From: Eggerthellaceae bacterium
Lineage (GTDB): Bacteria; Actinomycetota; Coriobacteriia; Coriobacteriales; Eggerthellaceae
Length of the DNA: 23,642 nt
Reading direction: 5' to 3'
Assembly: GCA_900754495.1 (NCBI GenBank)
Contig: CAAEDC010000161.1
Location: forward strand, 1 to 23,642
In this document: piece after piece, positions 22,455 to 23,642 of the stretch
Layout of the letters: each line of letters opens with the position of its first letter
Numbering within the stretch: position 1 is the stretch's first letter
The notes under the pieces: model-generated
Seen by the model: the letters and a program-made list of their open reading frames with translations, nothing else
Told to the model about the DNA's origin: nothing
Database searches by the model: none
Made by a program: the position numbers and the translations under genes

Positions 22455-23528
22455 ATGCAAGAGACCAACATGCGCGAGAAGCTCGAGAAGATCATCGATG
22501 CCTACGACGAGCTTCAGGCGAAGATGGGCGATCCGGCCATCCTCGCCAACCAGAAGGAATACAACCGTCTGGCGAAGGAATACGCCGATCAGGGGCCCCT
22601 GGTGAAGAAGGCGCGCGAGTTCGTGTCCGCCGAGGACGATCTCGCCGCGGCCAAGGAGATGCTCTCCGATCCCGACATGAAGGAGTTCGCCCAGGAGGAG
22701 ATCGCGGGCATCGAGGCGCGCCTGCCCCAGCTGGAAGAGGACATCAAGTTCATGCTGATCCCGGCCGATCCCGCCGATGAGAAGGACATCATCGTCGAGA
22801 TCCGCGCTGCGGCGGGCGGCGACGAGGCGGCGATCTTCGCCGGCGACCTGTACAAGATGTACGAGCGCTTCGCCCAGACCCAGGGCTGGAAGACCGAAAC
22901 GATGGACGTGTCGCCTTCCGAGGCCGGCGGCTACAAGGAGATCCAGTTCAAGGTCAAAGGCGACAAGGTCTACTCGATCATGAAGTTCGAGTCGGGCGTC
23001 CATCGCGTCCAGCGCGTTCCCAAGACCGAGAGCCAGGGCCGCATCCACACCTCCACGGCGACCGTCGCCGTGCTGCCCGAGGCGGACGAGATCGACGTCG
23101 AGATCAACGAGAACGACCTGCGCATCGACGTGTACCGTGCCGGCGGCCCGGGCGGCCAGTGCGTCAACACGACCGACTCGGCGGTGCGCATCACGCATCT
23201 GCCCACCGGCCTGGTCGTCCAATCCCAGGACCAGAAGAGCCAGCTGCAGAACAAGATCGCTGCGATGGCCGTTCTGCGCGCGCGCCTCTACGAGAAGATG
23301 CTCGCCGAGCAGCAGGCGGCCGAAGGCGCCGAGCGCCTGGCGCAGATCGGCTCGGGCGACCGTTCCGAGAAGATCCGCACCTACAACGGCCCGCAGGACC
23401 GCGTGACCGACCACCGCATCGGCTTCAACTCCACGTACAACAGCGTGCTTTTGGGCGATGGTTTGGGCGAGGTGATCACCGCGCTGCAGGCGGCGGATCG
23501 CGCGCGCAAGCTGGAGCAGGCGGTTTAA
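22455..23528 (+). CDS. prfA: Peptide chain release factor 1
   Basis: RF1 recognises UAA and UAG stop codons and triggers release of the finished peptide. The 357-aa protein has the helical domain 1 (about residues 1-100) and the codon-recognition PxT motif as P189-K-T191, in RVPKTESQGRIHTS. The position matches the PAT motif of the Escherichia coli protein. The catalytic GGQ is at 233-235 in AGGPGGQCVNTTDSAVRITH. These exclude RF2, which carries SPF instead of PxT. The ATG at 22455 has AAGGA about 13 bases upstream; an in-frame ATG at 22470 would shorten the N-terminus by five residues. Since UAG is the most frequent stop in this window, RF1 is heavily used. The frequent partner prmC may lie beyond the window end but cannot be confirmed. 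Confidence 0.96.
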   Translation: MQETNMREKLEKIIDAYDELQAKMGDPAILANQKEYNRLAKEYADQGPLVKKAREFVSAEDDLAAAKEMLSDPDMKEFAQEEIAGIEARLPQLEEDIKFMLIPADPADEKDIIVEIRAAAGGDEAAIFAGDLYKMYERFAQTQGWKTETMDVSPSEAGGYKEIQFKVKGDKVYSIMKFESGVHRVQRVPKTESQGRIHTSTATVAVLPEADEIDVEINENDLRIDVYRAGGPGGQCVNTTDSAVRITHLPTGLVVQSQDQKSQLQNKIAAMAVLRARLYEKMLAEQQAAEGAERLAQIGSGDRSEKIRTYNGPQDRVTDHRIGFNSTYNSVLLGDGLGEVITALQAADRARKLEQAV

Positions 23529-23598
23529 CGAGAACGATGGGACGGCCTCGCCGCGTTGGCGGAGGGGCACGTGCTCAAACAAAGTCCTCGCCTTGTCT

Positions 23599-23619
23599 AA
23601 CGCGATCTTCGATCGCGTT
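23599..23619 (+). terminator. Hairpin after prfA, possible terminator
   Basis: Perfect 9-bp arms AACGCGATC (23599-23607) and GATCGCGTT (23611-23619) enclose a 3-nt loop. Only a short T/A stretch follows (TAAAT), so terminator strength is uncertain. A GC-rich imperfect hairpin lies earlier in the same spacer, around 23546-23565. The last 114 bases of the window hold no gene that can be confirmed; a frame beginning at 23537 is open to the end but not recognisable. Confidence 0.4.
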
Positions 23620-23642
23620 TAAATGGCTGCGGATACTGCGCG

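Noticed and set aside
1..23642. Mobile element, CRISPR array or prophage
   Set aside because: No transposase, integrase, attachment repeats, regularly spaced repeats or phage genes were seen.

Overview
The window reads as chromosomal DNA from a high-GC actinobacterium of the class Coriobacteriia, most likely the family Eggerthellaceae (gut Eggerthella/Gordonibacter/Adlercreutzia relatives). This is an inference from four things: GC-rich third codon positions, a molybdenum transhydroxylase/catechol-dehydroxylase type enzyme, a small zinc-ribbon protein that begins MCFRPA, and a DASS-type anion transporter. No rRNA, tRNA, CRISPR array, transposase or phage gene was found.

Region 1 (1-6225, + strand) is a cell-shape operon: the end of mreB, then mreC, mreD, PBP2 (mrdA) and rodA. 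A DUF697 protein follows, translationally overlapped with rodA. Region 2 (6222-8871) is a coupled pair of conserved genes: a TIGR03960-type radical SAM protein with an N-terminal cobalamin-binding-like region, and its usual partner, a DUF2344/TIGR03936 protein.

Region 3 (9031-19134, + strand) is the accessory part and the most interesting. In order it holds a SlyD-like FKBP, a 13-cysteine small protein, a soluble GAF histidine kinase and a NarL-type response regulator. A 324-bp regulatory gap follows. Then come the large and small subunits of a pyrogallol-hydroxytransferase-like molybdopterin enzyme, a 99-aa unknown protein, a second SlyD-like FKBP, an MCFRP zinc-ribbon protein, a VOC/glyoxalase-fold protein and a DASS/SLC13 transporter. 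The pair 'SlyD-like FKBP then small Cys-rich protein' occurs twice, once on each side of the kinase/regulator/Mo-enzyme block. A working model is an inducible module for taking up and reductively dehydroxylating or transhydroxylating a phenolic or other hydroxylated substrate. In it the two-component system controls expression, the FKBPs and zinc proteins help metalloprotein folding or maturation, the transporter handles the substrate or product, and the VOC enzyme works on an intermediate. Only the individual family assignments are directly supported; the joint function is inference.

Region 4 (19223-23642) returns to housekeeping: L-lactate dehydrogenase and a DegV protein on the minus strand, then divergently trxB (thioredoxin reductase) and prfA (release factor 1) on the plus strand. 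UAG is the commonest stop codon among the 23 genes called (11 UAG, 7 UGA, 5 UAA).
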